From: Mycoemilia scoparia
Lineage: Eukaryota; Kickxellomycota; Kickxellomycetes; Kickxellales; Kickxellaceae
NCBI GenBank assembly: GCA_027575805.1
Contig: JANBPU010000002.1
Span: 248,001-312,000 of the forward strand
Length of the DNA stretch: 64,000 nt
Direction of reading: 5' to 3'
How positions within the stretch are numbered: position 1 is the stretch's first letter; every line of letters starts with the position of its first letter. The position numbers and the translations under genes were made by a program. The notes under the pieces were generated by a model that ran no database searches, was not told where the DNA came from, and saw nothing but the letters and a program-made list of their open reading frames with translations. This document shows, one piece after another, positions 31,050-44,037 of the stretch.

Positions 31050-32472
31050 TTTGGAAAAGTCTATATAGGCAGAAATAGAAGGGAGCAAATGAGCAAAGCA
31101 AAATGAGAAAAAATATATAGGGCCAGGCAGAGTGGGTTAAAGAAGGAAAGGAGGTTAGGCTAAGAGAGGAAAAAACAAAGAGCAAGGATCAACATCAAGT
31201 AGATGAAAAGAGAGGCATGACCTGGTTGCGGCTGCCAAGTTGATTGCATTGGCACGGTATCAATGACACGGAGGCGCACACTGCTGACTCGTTTTTTGGG
31301 TTGGCCTTGTGTGGCCGCGATGCGCACAGTAACACGCACAGCTCAAGAGGAATAGCCCCTGCTGCCTTTGCGGATCTTCTTTCCGTTCTCTCTAGACATT
31401 GGCGCTTTGCTTTGCTCCCACTCCTCCATATGAGTTACTGCCGCGCCCTCTCCTTCGGCCCAGTCCACGTATGTGCGCTCCTTCTCTGGCTTCCAACAAA
31501 AAGTCATTGCTGCCACCACTGTTACTGTCCCCCTCCCGCTCTGGTTCCAATCCCTGCCACACTGGCTCCCCCTAGAGCCATAAATTCCAGTTTTCTTCCA
31601 GCCCACCGCCATTTCCTGTATCGTGTTTCTTGAAATAGATTGCTCAACCTCAACAGTAGCAGCGCCCATTTATCTGTTTTCATGTTGATACTCACTGGAA
31701 ACCAATTTCGATATGCGATCACCTCAATGTTTATTGGTGCCGAAAACTCGTTCCAACTTGGCTCTCTGGAACCCCGTTCGTCAAACCACCGCCTGAAGCT
31801 GCTCCTCGCTAATGGTGCGGTGTCATTGCTGTTATCTTGAGCCACAGAAAATGCTATTTTGAGGGTGTTTTTAAATAAAATCTGGTTGGTGTTCAGGTTT
31901 CAACACCTGCTTCTGATGCACCTTTTTTCCACAGAGCGCTTTCCTGACTGGCCCGCTGCTTTGCGTCCAAACTTGCTGAGGGCCCTCTGGGCTTTGTCTC
32001 TTGGGCCTTTATGCAGGTTTTTAGGTGTTCTGGTGGTGCAGGCCTTCAGCCCACAAAAGCCGATGGATGCTTGATCATGCCTGCGCATTCGAGTCAGTGC
32101 TGTAGCCCCACATGCATACAACCCGTGGTTTATAATCCAAAGCCCAGTTTCGCCAGCAGCATTATTATTTTCCAGGCCGCAAGCCTCCTTCTCCCCAAAA
32201 GCCCAAACAAGCTCAAGCTTTTTTCCAACAATCATTACATCATATTTCATCTCTCATAATCTGATCTTTTGATCGAGATCTCTGATCAGACAAGAATGCA
32301 TGTCTATACCTTGACTGCTTGATGCTTGATTTTTAACCGGCGTGACTTTCTATCTCCTATTTGCGTTTCGGGTCTTTGTGTTTTAGACCAGCTATCCCAC
32401 TAAATTTGTCTTGTCCCTTACCTCTTCCTTGCTTTCCGTATAGTTGTATTTAGATTAGTCTGTGCCCTCCCA
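31050..32472. other. Divergent intergenic region, surface protein and sirtuin
   Basis: GC-richer than other spacers and open on both strands in short frames (minus 31343-32250 most notably), but those frames lack ATG starts or recognisable domains. Probably two promoters with long leaders; an unannotated small gene cannot be excluded. Confidence 0.4.
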
Positions 32473-33098
32473 ATGAAAACTATCTCATTAGACAAGCTGA
32501 CCGTGGGTGGGGACTCGCCATATGTTAAAGGAGAGGAAGAATTGCTTGTTGAGTGGTGCAAGGTGGTGCGGGCAATTGAGTCGACCAAGCGTTGTGTTGT
32601 CATTACAGGTACTTACGTCGCTCCCTTTTTGCATGCCCCAGTTGGACTCATGGAATATTAGGCTCGGAATGCCTACCCCCTATGCAAAGCTAAGGCTAAA
32701 CCAACCACTGCCATTGAATTTTGTTGATAGGTGCAGGCATATCGGTTTCTTCTGGTGTCCCTGTAAGTAGTTACCATGCATCTACCATCTCAGTTATGTG
32801 CCCTGCTCCTCACAGCATGTGCCTTGTTACACCAATATCATTATTATTATTATTGAATGCCTTGAATTTGGCATTATTACTGCCATTGTACTCTTTTCCT
32901 TACCTGTGATGAAAATCTAGTATTTTCTGCAGTATTTTAACATTTCCACGCTTTTACTATTTTTCTAGGATTTTCGCTCGCCTGATGGTTTATTCCAAAG
33001 GTTAAAACGGCAGCATCCCAAAGAATTATCCAATGGCAAAGATTTATTCGACGCCCATCTTTTCAAGGTACTTTGCTATTCACGACTTGGAATGTCAC

Positions 33099-33129
<31 letters not shown>

Positions 33130-34736
33130 GCATTGACATACAAGGAATTGTTTTGGAATTTAGAGCGCGACTATGACAGAATTGTTTTATACCTTCATGG
33201 GTGAATTAAGACATATAGTTAGTAACGCCAGCTGTACCCCATCACATGACTTTATCAAGGAATTGGACAAGAAAGGAAAGCTGCTTCGTTGTTATACCCA
33301 GAATATCGATTCACTAGAGAAACGCGCTGGGCTTGAAACATCTCTATATCCACCTGAAGCAGAAAGCAAGGATACCGCAAATGTAGAAGACAAGGTATGC
33401 CAAGCACAACACATTCAGATTATACACTCTTCGTATATTTATTTCTAAGCAATTTGACCTGTGATGACCTCACGTAATTAAATCTATTTTGTAGAACAAA
33501 CCGATTAAAAAGGAAGTGGGCGAGAATAATGATGATAGCATCATCCCTGGAGAAAAGACTGTAATACAGCAGAAATCCCCATTATGCTGTTCATCTTCCG
33601 ATGTGGGGTTAAATGATGAAGAATCCACTGTTTTAATTAAAAATCCAGAGGTTAACCCAGGACATTGCGTTAAAGTTGAGAATTGTCATTCTTCATGCGA
33701 AACAGAAAAGAGCTTTTGTTCATCAGTTGAATCCAACGAGAGTTCAAACGCATCCTCTACCCAGAAAAAATCTGCAAAGAGCAAGCGAGTAACTGTTGTG
33801 GACAAAAAGTATGCAAAAGCAGTTCAGCTACATGGGACTATGGAGCACGTAATCTGCACAGTATGTAACAAGAGGTATGAGTTTTGCGAAAAGATGGCTT
33901 TGGAATTCAAGACCGGGTCTCCGCCGCAGTGCCCAAATTGTCAAGAGATAGATTATGTGAGAGGAATTGCTGGTAAAAGGCAAGTCGGCGTTGGAGTCCT
34001 TCGCCCAGATGTTGTTCTTTATAATGAATCACATCCTCAAGGTGATTGGATAGGCGTTCTAAGCGAGTATGATCTGAATCGTAAACCCGACTGCTTAATT
34101 GTAATTGGAACATCGTTACGGATACCAGGAGTAAAGAGACTAATACGCGAGATGACAAAGGCAGTGCATGCAAGTTCCACAGCAATAAAGCGCAAAGGTT
34201 GTGGGCTTTCCATTTTTGTCAATGTCGACCCGCCTACTCCAGCTGGTGAATGGGGACGTACGTTTGATTACCATATTCAGGGACTATCAGATCAGATGGT
34301 CGAGTTGCTAAAATATAAAGTAACACCAGAAGCAGTCCAAAAGGACAAGCCCAAAAAGCAACGTCAGTGCACTCTTCCTTCAACTTATTCAAAATCTGGA
34401 GCTGATAATGATGATGGTGATAAGTCAGTTGGAAATGCTCGCTCGGGAAAACCGAAATCGACAGGAACTAAAGTAAAAGAACCAAAAGGATCGCCAAAAC
34501 GGAAGAGACTGCAAAGCAACTCGGCTGCAAATAAAGTCAAGTCTACTAAATCCACAAAGTCGGTTACACTCAAAAAGTCATTCAAGTCAACAAAAAATTC
34601 GAGGATGTCTGCTGTTCCTACTAGCAATAAAGGCGTATCAAAACCATCAACTACTTCTGATACGCCAAACATTCAGCCTGACATCCAAATTATCATACCA
34701 CCGATACCAACACCAACAAGCCAAGAATGCTCATAA
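32473..34736 (+). CDS. Sirtuin deacetylase, HST3/HST4 type, 5 exons
   Basis: Exons 32473-32608, 32731-32762, 32969-33067, 33164-33394 and 33495-34736 give 579 aa. Sir2-family enzymes remove acetyl groups from lysines using NAD+; the HST3/4 branch deacetylates histone H3 K56 in the nucleus. Motifs in order: TGAGISVSSGVPDFRSPDGL (NAD site), RCYTQNIDSLEKRAGL, catalytic His in QLHGTMEH, zinc cysteines CTVC and CPNC, then RPDVVLYNESHPQ and DCLIVIGTSLRIPGVKRL, the last typical of HST3/4. An acidic/Ser-rich insertion of about 130 residues (exon 4 end to 33800) splits the catalytic core between NID and the catalytic His. The C-terminal 130 residues are Lys/Ser/Thr-rich with KRKR-like nuclear signals. 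A MITE-like element begins 25 bp past the stop. Confidence 0.93.
33100..33129. repeat. ATT microsatellite in sirtuin intron 3
   Basis: About ten ATT units inside an intron of 96 bp. Shorter ATT/TTA runs occur at 32840, 50090 and 58050, all in introns. Confidence 0.9.
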
Positions 34737-35308
34737 CCTATTTTATGAAGATGGTACTTCATATGGGAGAAAAAATTTAAAGGGTGAGTATGCTTGATAA
34801 TCAACTGCGATTGCGCCTATAATCATTGCCAGACACCAAAAGGTTCCCTTCAAAAATTATTACCCATATATGGCCAATGTAATTAAATGACAGAGCAACA
34901 TTTTGTATTGTGGACAACTATTATTCCAACATTTTTAATATTTATAGCCAGCATTTATTGTAATTTCTTATCTTCCTTTTTGTCTCTCGATTGCATTTTC
35001 ATATTACACATAAACAAATCATGTCAATAGAGATTTTAATTTATGCGATTCCTTTGAGGCGTTTAAAAGGGATAAAAGTATATTTGGGCTGATAAAAATA
35101 GACAAAACAATTACGAAGAAATTACATTAGCCTGCCAATTATATCCACACATGTCTGACAATGCATATTGGCGGGTATTATTATAACAACGTGACATTGG
35201 CTGAAAAGGCGAGAGGAGTGGGTATTGAAAGCCTTGAATCAACCATATTATCCTTGTTATTTCTAACACAGCAACACAGTCTAGATATCTACTAGCTAAC
35301 TGGGCTTT
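34737..35308. other. Intergenic, between convergent sirtuin and PEX11
   Basis: Holds MITE-like copy 9 and AT-rich 3' flanks of two convergent genes. No gene seen. Confidence 0.6.
34761..34869 (+). mobile_element. MITE-like element copy 9 (subfamily I, eroded)
   Basis: ATATGGGAGAAAAAATTTAA then AGGGTGA on the left; TTCAAAAATTATTACCCATA on the right. Interior CTATAATCATTGCC and ACACCAAAAGG retained; the ACTAGT palindrome is deleted. Confidence 0.75.
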
Positions 35309-36427
35309 TTAGAGACTCTTCCACTTTGTGTATGCCTGAGCAGCAGCGGCTATGGTACCAAAGACACCAACCAAGACGTCAGGGAATGTAGAATGGCGCA
35401 GAGACCAGTGGATAGTGAGGGGGAAGTACGAGGCATTGATGATGAGCTGGATGTACCAGTCCTTGTTGGCTTGCTCGATGGTTTCCAATTCCTTCTGTAA
35501 ATCTGTTGCATCCATATCGGTCTTTTCGAAACATGCGCGCTTGCGAGCCTTAAGGATCTGTCTTTCCTTGTATAGGTGGAAGAATTGGACCACGACCCAG
35601 GCGGCCCAGAATCTGCAGGACCAGATTCCAGATGATTCGACCTCCGATTCTGATATCGCGATGATGTTGTGGGCACCGAGCCAGTATATGTGCTCCAGGG
35701 GATAGTAGCAGAGCAGGAGTAGGTTCATAAGGCGATCTGTGTTTTGCAGGGTTCTTGACTGCGAGGGGTTCTGCTCAACATACCTCAAGTATTGGAACAT
35801 GGGAACCAAATCTGTAAGACGAGACATGATGCGGTAGTCGGATATTATTCCAGACAATGTGCCAACTCGCTTGGCCAAACCATGCCTGCGGCGCATAGCA
35901 AACAGGTATCTCAGCACCTTAGTGAAGTACTGAACAAACATCCATACTTTGTCTTGGCCGCTGGATGAGCTGATGAACTTGACCATCCTGTCAAGTGTGG
36001 GGGTGGGGTTTTTGAAGATGCGATAAAACATTATTGCAAGCCAGCTTCTCTTTCCTGAAAATACCTTAGTGCCTGGTTGTACCCGTTCTGGAACTTCTTG
36101 GACAGTCTTCTCGACGACCTCGGGTATTTTAGTAGAGTTGTTTTCCTGCTTGGTCTCCTTGTCGGTATTGTTATCACTGATGCTGTTAATACTAACAACA
36201 TCATTGCCGGGCTGTGTTTCAGCCAGCTCGATAGTTTCGATTTCAGTACTATCACTATGGGAGGAATGGTCCAGCTCGCTCTTTGTGGTGGTGGTATCTT
36301 CTTTCTCTGTTACTGAAGTTAGGTGGCTGTCTACGGCAGCTTTGATGTCTGACTCAGTGTTACCCATGGTGGCAGACGATCTAATATTGTTGTTGGCTTT
36401 GGCAGTGGCAGTGTTGCGCTTAGGCAT
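35309..36427 (-). CDS. PEX11: Peroxisomal membrane biogenesis protein PEX11
   Basis: Single exon, 372 aa. PEX11 proteins bend and elongate the peroxisomal membrane before fission. Residues 1-140 are a Thr/Ser/Glu-rich, probably disordered extension that typical PEX11 (about 230 aa) lacks. The family domain follows: RMVKFISSSSGQDKVWMFVQ, KVLRYLFAMRRRHGLAKRVG, GIISDYRIMSRLTDLVPMF, and the membrane-embedded YYPLEHIYWLGAHNIIAI. A hydrophobic C-terminal stretch (LVGVFGTIAAAAQAY) ends the protein. Two internal Met codons (residues 1 and 21) could serve as start; the first is used. The family call is confident; assignment to a PEX11 subtype (A, B or C) is not. Confidence 0.88.
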   Translation of the reverse strand: MPKRNTATAKANNNIRSSATMGNTESDIKAAVDSHLTSVTEKEDTTTTKSELDHSSHSDSTEIETIELAETQPGNDVVSINSISDNNTDKETKQENNSTKIPEVVEKTVQEVPERVQPGTKVFSGKRSWLAIMFYRIFKNPTPTLDRMVKFISSSSGQDKVWMFVQYFTKVLRYLFAMRRRHGLAKRVGTLSGIISDYRIMSRLTDLVPMFQYLRYVEQNPSQSRTLQNTDRLMNLLLLCYYPLEHIYWLGAHNIIAISESEVESSGIWSCRFWAAWVVVQFFHLYKERQILKARKRACFEKTDMDATDLQKELETIEQANKDWYIQLIINASYFPLTIHWSLRHSTFPDVLVGVFGTIAAAAQAYTKWKSL

Positions 36428-37221
36428 GACGATTTATTAGAATACAAATAATATGCAGAGTAAGGATAAAGTGTGAGACAAGGGTACTTAAATATATATA
36501 TACTGAAATAACTAAAGAAAGGGAATATCAGTCAATAGTGGTAATATATATATACATGGAAGTTTGAAGGGCGGGCAGCCTCCTGGTTTTATTTTCTATA
36601 CAGATGCACACAGTTATTCGGAAAATTGTAGTCTAAAAAGCATTATGCGTGTGCGGGCCAGTTATCAAGTGGTGGTGTATTGTTAACTGCCCGCGGAGAT
36701 AATAAAGTGTCCGCCCTACCCTGGCTATCAACTGATAAAACCTTATCCTTTGACTGTCTGGGATAAATAAACCCATGCTCATGGACAAGGCCCAATAGCG
36801 GTGATTTGATTATCAGAAAAGAATGCGGATTCGTGGATCATCAGCGAAGTCACAGACATAGTAGTAACAATGTGGCTTTTTATTCAAGACCTGCATAGGC
36901 TCACATGCCAATGCAATTAACAGCAAGTGCCACAGGGTATCTAGGCAGGCTTAATAATTGATGCTATCAAAAGGTCGTTCTGATATTATCACAAAAATTC
37001 ATATATATATATATATATATGTATTCCATCTTGAATACCTGACTTTTAAAGAGGTACTTTAGACTTTTACCAGTATAAAGTTTCAATGAACTTATTTTTT
37101 ATATAAACAGTTCAACTATACCAACTATTATCCCATAAACATGCCACTCCAGACATACATTTATTTAATCACATGGATTAATCCCAAAGAACAATGACTT
37201 GAAGCTAAATTTTCTGGAAAG
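36428..37221. other. Divergent intergenic region, PEX11 and PRP2
   Basis: Two promoters expected. Contains TA microsatellites at about 36492-36500 and 37003-37020. No gene or MITE-like copy seen. Confidence 0.5.
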
Positions 37222-40200
37222 ATGAGCCTTCGTACATGGGTTTCTGATAACCTCTTGAAGATACTGGGGGTATCACAGCGGGATATTGTTGATTTTGTTA
37301 TCAATATAGGTATGTACACTCCAAGTCGGAATTATAAATATTAAAGTGCAAAAGTATATAAATAGATAAAACCTTTGCTTATGCTAAAAAGTACTATATC
37401 TATTACAACCAATTATAGCCGAGACATCAAACTCCCCCGATGAGCTATTGAAGCAGTTGGAGTCGATAGATGTTCCGGTAAATGATGTAACGAAAAAGTT
37501 TGCATCAGAATTGTATAACAGAGTTCCCCATGCATCATCGCTATCTGGTTCAAAAGATAAAAAGGTATGGTATGATAGTGAATAGAAACATATATTGTAT
37601 AGTAGTGATTTCTAATTAATGTTACATAGTGTGCTACCAAGACAGTTCTAACAACAGATATAATAATCATTTTATTACAGAGCAAAAGCAAATCGAAGTC
37701 CAAAAAAGAAAAAATTGATGACTTAGAACAAAGCTCCGCCGTCTCGATTTCTGATACACATGATGCAGAAGAAAAGAAAGAAGTACCCCAGAATTCAAAA
37801 GATAAGACGAAAGAATCAGCACCCAAGCCTAAAAGCAAGCAAAGAAAGAGATTGCACGGCGTAAATTCATGGGAGGAAGGCGAAGAGGAAAAGTTAGAGC
37901 GCGAAGAAAAGATCAAGAAAATCAAAAGGGGTTATCTTGAGGAAGAGCATGATAAAGGCAAGGGAGCAGTTGCTGATGATGCCGAAGAAGAATTTGCCAA
38001 GGAAGAAGAGGAGTTGGATAAGGATATCCAGGAGCGCAAAGAATTCGAAGAGAGACTGAAACAGAAAGACAAGGACAAAACTAAGAAGCTCGTGGAGGAC
38101 AGATCATCTATTGGTGAATCTGAGGCCCAAAAGAGGCGGAATCTTGCTGATGATCGAGACGCTCGCAGAAAGGTTCTTCCCGAAATGCGTGAGAGATCGC
38201 GTCAACAATATTTAAAGCTGCGAGAAGAGCAAAGGCTTGAGCTGTTGAAACAGGAAATTGCTGAAGAGGAGTCTCTATTTGCCGGAGAAAAATTGACAGA
38301 AAGAGAAAGGAAAGATTTGGAGTACAAGAAACAAATATTAAGGCTGGCAGAAGAGAGGCTTAAAGAAGACGGCGATGTCAATGAATATACTCTACCAGAA
38401 GACTATATCACAGAGAAAGGGCGCATTGACCGCAAAAAGAAGGAAGAGGCGCTGTATAAGCGCTATGTTGACCCAGAAGCCAAAGGCGAGCACATTGTAA
38501 ATGAACAAGAGCGCTGGGAGCAACAGCAGATTCATAAAAGCTCCCTCAAGGTTGGTGCCGCAGATAAGGGAGATAGTGCGGATAAAAAAGATTATGACTA
38601 TGTCCTAGATATGGACGAGATTGACTTTGTTCTAGAAAAAACAGAATTTGAGCAACGGGAAGATGATGAGAAGCAAAAAGTTATTAGTGAGGCAGAGCGG
38701 AGGACATATACCATACAAAAGGTCAGGGAGTCCCTGCCCATTTACCAGTATCGTGAGCAACTTCTTGATGCCATAGACCAATTCCAGATCATCATTATTG
38801 TTGGTGAAACTGGGTCCGGAAAGACAACCCAGATAACACAATATTTGCGCGAAGCAGGGTATACCAAGGATGGCAAAAAGATTGGATGCACTCAACCACG
38901 CAGGGTTGCAGCCATGAGTGTTGCAGCTCGTGTCGCCGAAGAAGTTGGTACCAAGGTTGGACACGAGGTTGGATATGCCATCCGTTTTGAGGACTGCACT
39001 TCGGACAAAACCGAAATAAAATATATGACAGACGGAACATTGCTGAGAGAATTCATGTCTGAGCCTGATCTGGCATCTTATTCGTGCCTGATGATTGACG
39101 AAGCCCACGAGCGTACTTTGCACACCGACATCCTATTTGCTCTTGTTAAGGATATTGCAAGATTCCGTCCTGATCTTAAACTTCTAATCTCCAGTGCTAC
39201 TATGGATGCCCAAAAGTTTTCAGGGTATTTCGACGATGCGCCCATCTTCAAAATACCTGGAAGACCATTCCCAGTAGAGTGCTACTACACAACAGTGCCA
39301 GAATCCAACTACATCACGGCATCAGTTACTACCGTCATGCAAATACACGCATCCCAACCACGAGGCGACATCTTGGTGTTCTTGGCTGGTCAAAATGAAA
39401 TCGAAGAAGTTCAAGAAGAGCTGCAGCAGATATGCCGCACCCTAGGTGACAAGATCGGAGAGCTGATTATATGCCCTATATACGCAAACTTGCCTTCTGA
39501 TCTCCAGGCCAAGATATTTGAACCAACGCCGGAAGGTGCTCGAAAAGTCGTCTTGGCAACAAACATTGCTGAAACATCGATCACTATCGATGGTGTCTCC
39601 TATGTAATTGATCCAGGCTTTGTTAAACAGAATTGCTATAATCCACGATCAGGAATGGAGTCTTTGCAAGTTGTTCCTTGCTCTCGTGCTTCTGCAAACC
39701 AGAGGATGGGCAGAGCTGGCCGTGTTGGCCCTGGCAAATGCTTCCGTCTATACACACGGTACGCATTCCTCAATGAGCTCGACGACAACACTACCCCAGA
39801 AATACAAAGAGTCAATCTGAACACAGTTGTCCTTGGACTGAAATGTCTTGGAATACACAACCTTATAGAGTTTGATTTTATGGATCCCCCTTCGCCAGAG
39901 CTCCTCAAGCTTTCTCTAGAACAGTTATATGCACTTGGTGCACTAAATAACCGTGGTGAGCTCACCAAACTTGGAAGACGAATGGCGGAGTTTCCACTTG
40001 ATCCGATGATGGCAAAGACCCTTATAATCTCTGAAAAGTATCGCTGCTCAGAAGAGATTGCTTCCATTTGCTCGATGTTATCTGTATCCAGTGCCATATT
40101 CTATCGCCCTAAGGATAAAAAGGTCTATGCCGATAGGGCACTTGCGAACCTGGTAAGGCCGGGGGGAGACCACCTTACCCTACTCAATGTGTGGAACCAG

Positions 40201-40665
40201 TGGGTTGAAACTGGATATTCGATGCAATGGTGCCATGAAAACTTCATTCAGCACAGATCACTTAGCAGAGCTCGAGACGTAAGAGATCAGATCATTAACC
40301 TTATGGAGCGTGTTGAAATCACCCCCGAAAAGAACCCTAATCCGCTAGATACAGCACCGATACGCAAAGCCTTGACAGCCGGCTTCTTTTACAATGTTGC
40401 CAGGCTTCAAAAGTCTGGGGACTGCTATTCAACTATCAAGAAGCGGCAGACTGTTTATACTCATCCATCGAGTTCTCTGGTTGAATCAAAGCCAAAGTGG
40501 GTCGTGTACTTTGAATTGGTGTTAACATCCCGCGAGTTCATGCGCCAAGTATCTGAAATTGATCCTAAATGGCTTCTAGAAGTTGCACCACACTACTTTA
40601 AACCTAGTGAAGTGGATGATGACACTAAAAAGAAGCTCCCCAAGCCAATTGCTGTGCCATCATAG
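37222..40665 (+). CDS. PRP2: DEAH-box spliceosomal RNA helicase PRP2/DHX16, 3 exons
   Basis: Exons 37222-37309, 37419-37564 and 37681-40665 give 1072 aa (human DHX16 1041). Prp2 remodels the spliceosome before the first splicing step. The N-terminus (LRTWVSDNLLKILGVSQRDI) matches DHX16. Residues about 80-380 are highly charged coiled-coil/Lys-Glu-rich sequence. The helicase core has GETGSGKTTQ (453), TQPRRVAAMS, DEAH (551), SAT (583), NIAETSITIDGV (about 706) and QRMGRAGRVGPGKC (753), then winged-helix, ratchet and OB-fold regions ending near VVYFELVLTSREFMRQVSEI. All catalytic motifs are intact. That a spliceosome activator sits in a genome with microexons and GC donors is coincidental as far as the sequence shows. 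Confidence 0.95.
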
Positions 40666-40861
40666 TGCAGTACTTTTTTAGATTGTGCTTATATTATCTA
40701 TTATTAATTGACGGCCATTGCAAAATCTAAAATAAGTGGCAAATAATAAGACTGTTGGTTGATTCTAAGGTTACATGATGCGGGGTAGGAGTGGGTAGTG
40801 GATGTGTAAGTGTATAGAATTGTTTTTTGGTTGCTGAGGAGTTTCATGAGATTTGAATATA

Positions 40862-42408
40862 TTACGTTCTGGAGGCCCAGGCGTTTATGGCTATAAGTAG
40901 CTGCTTTATGTTAGACAAGGTCTGCTTTCGATCAAACACTTGAATTCCATACATTGACAAGAGTCGTTCTAGGTTGGTTTCAAGCAGTTGAACAGCATAT
41001 TCATAGCGCGGTTTGTCAACTCCTCTAGTTGGGAATAATGGGAATTTCCTATGAGAAAGTTCATGAATATTGGAGTTAATGTCTGAGCAAGTGGCTATAT
41101 TACTGAACATTTGTTTTGAAGGAAATTCTTACGGTGTCATGCGATAGGATAGCACCGCTGGGTTATATATGAAAGGCTCGGATGGATGTGGTTGAATAGG
41201 GTTTTGCAAATGAAGATCAAGGTATCTTGACAGAAATGTAATTAAATATGATACCATTCCGAATGCAGCTCCAACTTCTGCGCCTTCCCGTCCTAAAATT
41301 ATGATATATAAATGTATTGTTAACCATTATCGCGATAACATTTTGACAATAAAGCGTTATACCCAAGTGTAAAAGAGCATTATTAGTTTACTTTTTACGA
41401 TAGGATGGGCCTTGCAAGATAATCCATATATTCCCCATTCCGAATTCTCTGCATCGATCTATTTAATTGGTTTTAAGCCCATAAATTATTTTAAGCGAAT
41501 TGCATCAGTCAAAGCTGTAGCATTGGCATAGAGATATAATAATCTTACCAGGTTTATGGGGAAAATGTCTGAGAGATCCAATACAAGAACCGATCTTCGC
41601 CTGTCCAACGAATCTTGCGAATCTTGGAGGATTATCCGCGACTGCGAAACAATTACTTCAACTTCCCCCAGATATTTGGGGATACAATTGATGTGTTTTT
41701 TTACTTTTTCGATTTTAATCTTGCGGGACTCGTTCTCACGCCGCTTTTTATCGATATATTGTATGACTGTTTTTACAATGAATATACCACCTTGTTATAT
41801 TTGTGTTCAAACCGATAGTGAAAGATATAGCAATCAAGCTTACCTTCACCATAATTCCTCTGCAATCTCAAAAGCTTTGCCTCTTTTAATTTCACCAAAT
41901 GCTCTAACTTATCGATCATATTTCTCTAGATACATAAAACAATCAGAAAAAGATGTAGTTTATTGTGATGTTTATATGTTGTGTGACGTAGAATTGACGT
42001 TAGCTTACTGCTTCAGTGTATCGTCGTCGTCTCTCAACAGCCTCATTGATTGTGTCTATCTTTATGGCCACCCCATTTAATAGTTGGATTGTAGACGATT
42101 CAGATGTGCATAGCCTATATATGAAACAATTACCCTGCCTTAGTACAACCTATAATGAATTCAGCTTATATTGATAAATATATGCATATTCGTACCTTAA
42201 CAACATTTCGGTGTTGTATGATTCTTCTGTGATCTGGGGCCATAAACGCAATGAGTAATATGTAGTTGTAATTAGCTGCTTATTTATACAATCATGAGGG
42301 TAAATACAACTGAGAGTAGTATTATCGGTTTGGACATACCGTTGGTAACCCATTTTGCAGATCAATATTCTTGCCATTTTTGACTATTGGTGTTGAATTC
42401 TCAGCCAT
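40862..42408 (-). CDS. UVRAG/Vps38/Atg14-family subunit of the PI3-kinase complex, 8 exons
   Basis: Exons (minus strand) 42408-42340, 42233-42196, 42114-42009, 41925-41844, 41766-41549, 41458-41392, 41292-41133 and 41048-40862 give 308 aa with all phases matched. The family organises Vps34 lipid-kinase complexes for autophagy or endosomal sorting. A long coiled coil occupies residues about 50-150. The signature core follows: VLVLDLSDIFPINL, REGAEVGAAFGMVSYLITFL, SRYLDLHLQNPI, and FPLFPTRGVDKPRYEYAVQL, closing with NIKQLLIAINAW. No N-terminal C2 domain or Atg14-type cysteine pairs are seen, so it is short for the family and either a reduced Vps38 or missing upstream exons. Which paralogue it is remains open. 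Confidence 0.8.
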
Positions 42409-44037
42409 TACTTTAAAACTATCTACAACTAGCCAAAATGTTGCGTGATCTTAGTGAGCTTGAGCTTTAAAGAATTTCTTATAAGTATGTGACGTGTCCC
42501 TGGCGTTTTGGGAGTATTCTGGATTCGTATCTGTGATATTTGTTGTGATACTAACCTCCTGCTATTTTGTACTTTGTCACCTACATTAATAATAGCGAGA
42601 GATCAACTACGCGGTAATAGCGGACCTGAAAAATAGTAGCTAATTCTGTTTTCATTTTCTTGTTGCATAATTTCATGCAAACGGCCAAAGTAATTCCTGA
42701 TACAACTAGCTACTGTTATGGGACGCCCAAGATCTATGGAACTTGGCCCCGAAAATTTATCACAAGTTCTTTGAGAGGTGGTCATTATAGAGAAGTAGAC
42801 AAGTATACATTCCATTTGTTATCATACTTTACAAGTGCACAACAAATTACTCTACAGAATAAAATACTGGATTTCATTCTGGATTAAACCGAGAATAGCA
42901 GACGCAGCTGTATGCCGTTTGCACTCTCATCCAATGTATTATTATTATTATTATCCTTATTATGAAGAGAGATTCAACCAAATTGTCGATGAATGCCACT
43001 AGATTAGGATTGTTCAGTTTGTTTGTGCCTTAAAATGACATGGCTGGCATTGATGTCACTATAATAAAGATCGCGATCTATAAAGGCTGAATTGTAGTAT
43101 AGATGTCTATAGATTTATGAATAAATTTCATCACCTATCCATGGTGATAAGATTCCCCATGTCCTGGTAAAGGCTGGATGCCATGATGGAGGTGGGAAAA
43201 GATACTTGAAGCCACATCATTTGGGACAAGATCCAAACCATAGCCCAACAGATCGCCTTGAGTCTGTAGCTACTGTTCGCCCTTGTTGCTGCTTTATCCG
43301 CTTTACTGTCCATCATCACGACAACTATTTCATTTTACTGCGTATATTATAGCAAGCGTTTGAGTCACCAGAAATACGTTAAAAAACCAATTAATTTATT
43401 ATTGCCCCAATTGTGAATATTGTTTGTGTTATTCAATGCGTCGACTTATTTTCAACATTCAGATTCCAAGTTCCAAATATCGTTTAAAATTATAGACAAG
43501 ACTAAAAAGCGCATAGTTGAGGCCTGGTGGCGCTTGCGAAGTGCATGCTGTATGTATCACAATGACCTTCCGATTTTATTATTAGAGAAACTCGCCTAGC
43601 GAACAATCGTATCATTCATGCCAGACAGAGAGGGCACACAGAAGACAGATAAATATCCCGTTTTACAAGTAAACTGCGAAGCAGCCAGTCAGAGAGATAA
43701 ATAAATTTATCAGTAGTGATGTTTGTTGAATAAAAGGGTGCTGGCTTAGCATGTTTTGGGTCCACCACATGCAGATGAGAATGCATAAACATAGAGGCAT
43801 TATAATGGCTGGACTTTTCTTGTCTCAGCCACTTTACTAAATGGTAGCTCAAAATGGCACACCCACAACTAGCTCACGCCCAGAAAATAAACATCTTTGG
43901 ACAGATATAAAAAGCCAAGTGGCCAGATAGGTTGATCCACTCAAGATCCCACCAATACGCACTTTTTCTTCGCTTTTTTGCCATCTTATTACAATACACA
44001 CATATTATACGGGATTATCTACCATAGTCTAAACGCC
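42409..44037. other. Intergenic, UVRAG-family to decarboxylase
   Basis: Unresolved frames exist: plus 42675-42887 and minus 43131-43316 (with a hydrophobic segment) and 42603-42815. None matches a family I know and no exon chain could be built. Includes the decarboxylase promoter at its right end. Confidence 0.4.
43905..43916 (+). promoter_or_regulatory. TATA-like box of the decarboxylase gene
   Basis: GATATAAAAAGC about 125 bp before the ATG, followed by a pyrimidine-rich leader (TTTTTCTTCGCTTTTTTGCC). Position and sequence fit a core promoter; not tested. Confidence 0.45.

Noticed and set aside
31343..32250. Open frames on the minus strand between the surface protein and sirtuin
   Set aside because: One begins at GTG, none has a recognised domain, and no exon chain with good phases was found; more likely GC-rich leader DNA.
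42603..43319. Frames on both strands between the UVRAG-family and decarboxylase genes
   Set aside because: Some look coding-like (minus 43131-43316 has a hydrophobic segment), but they overlap each other, match no family and could not be joined into a gene.
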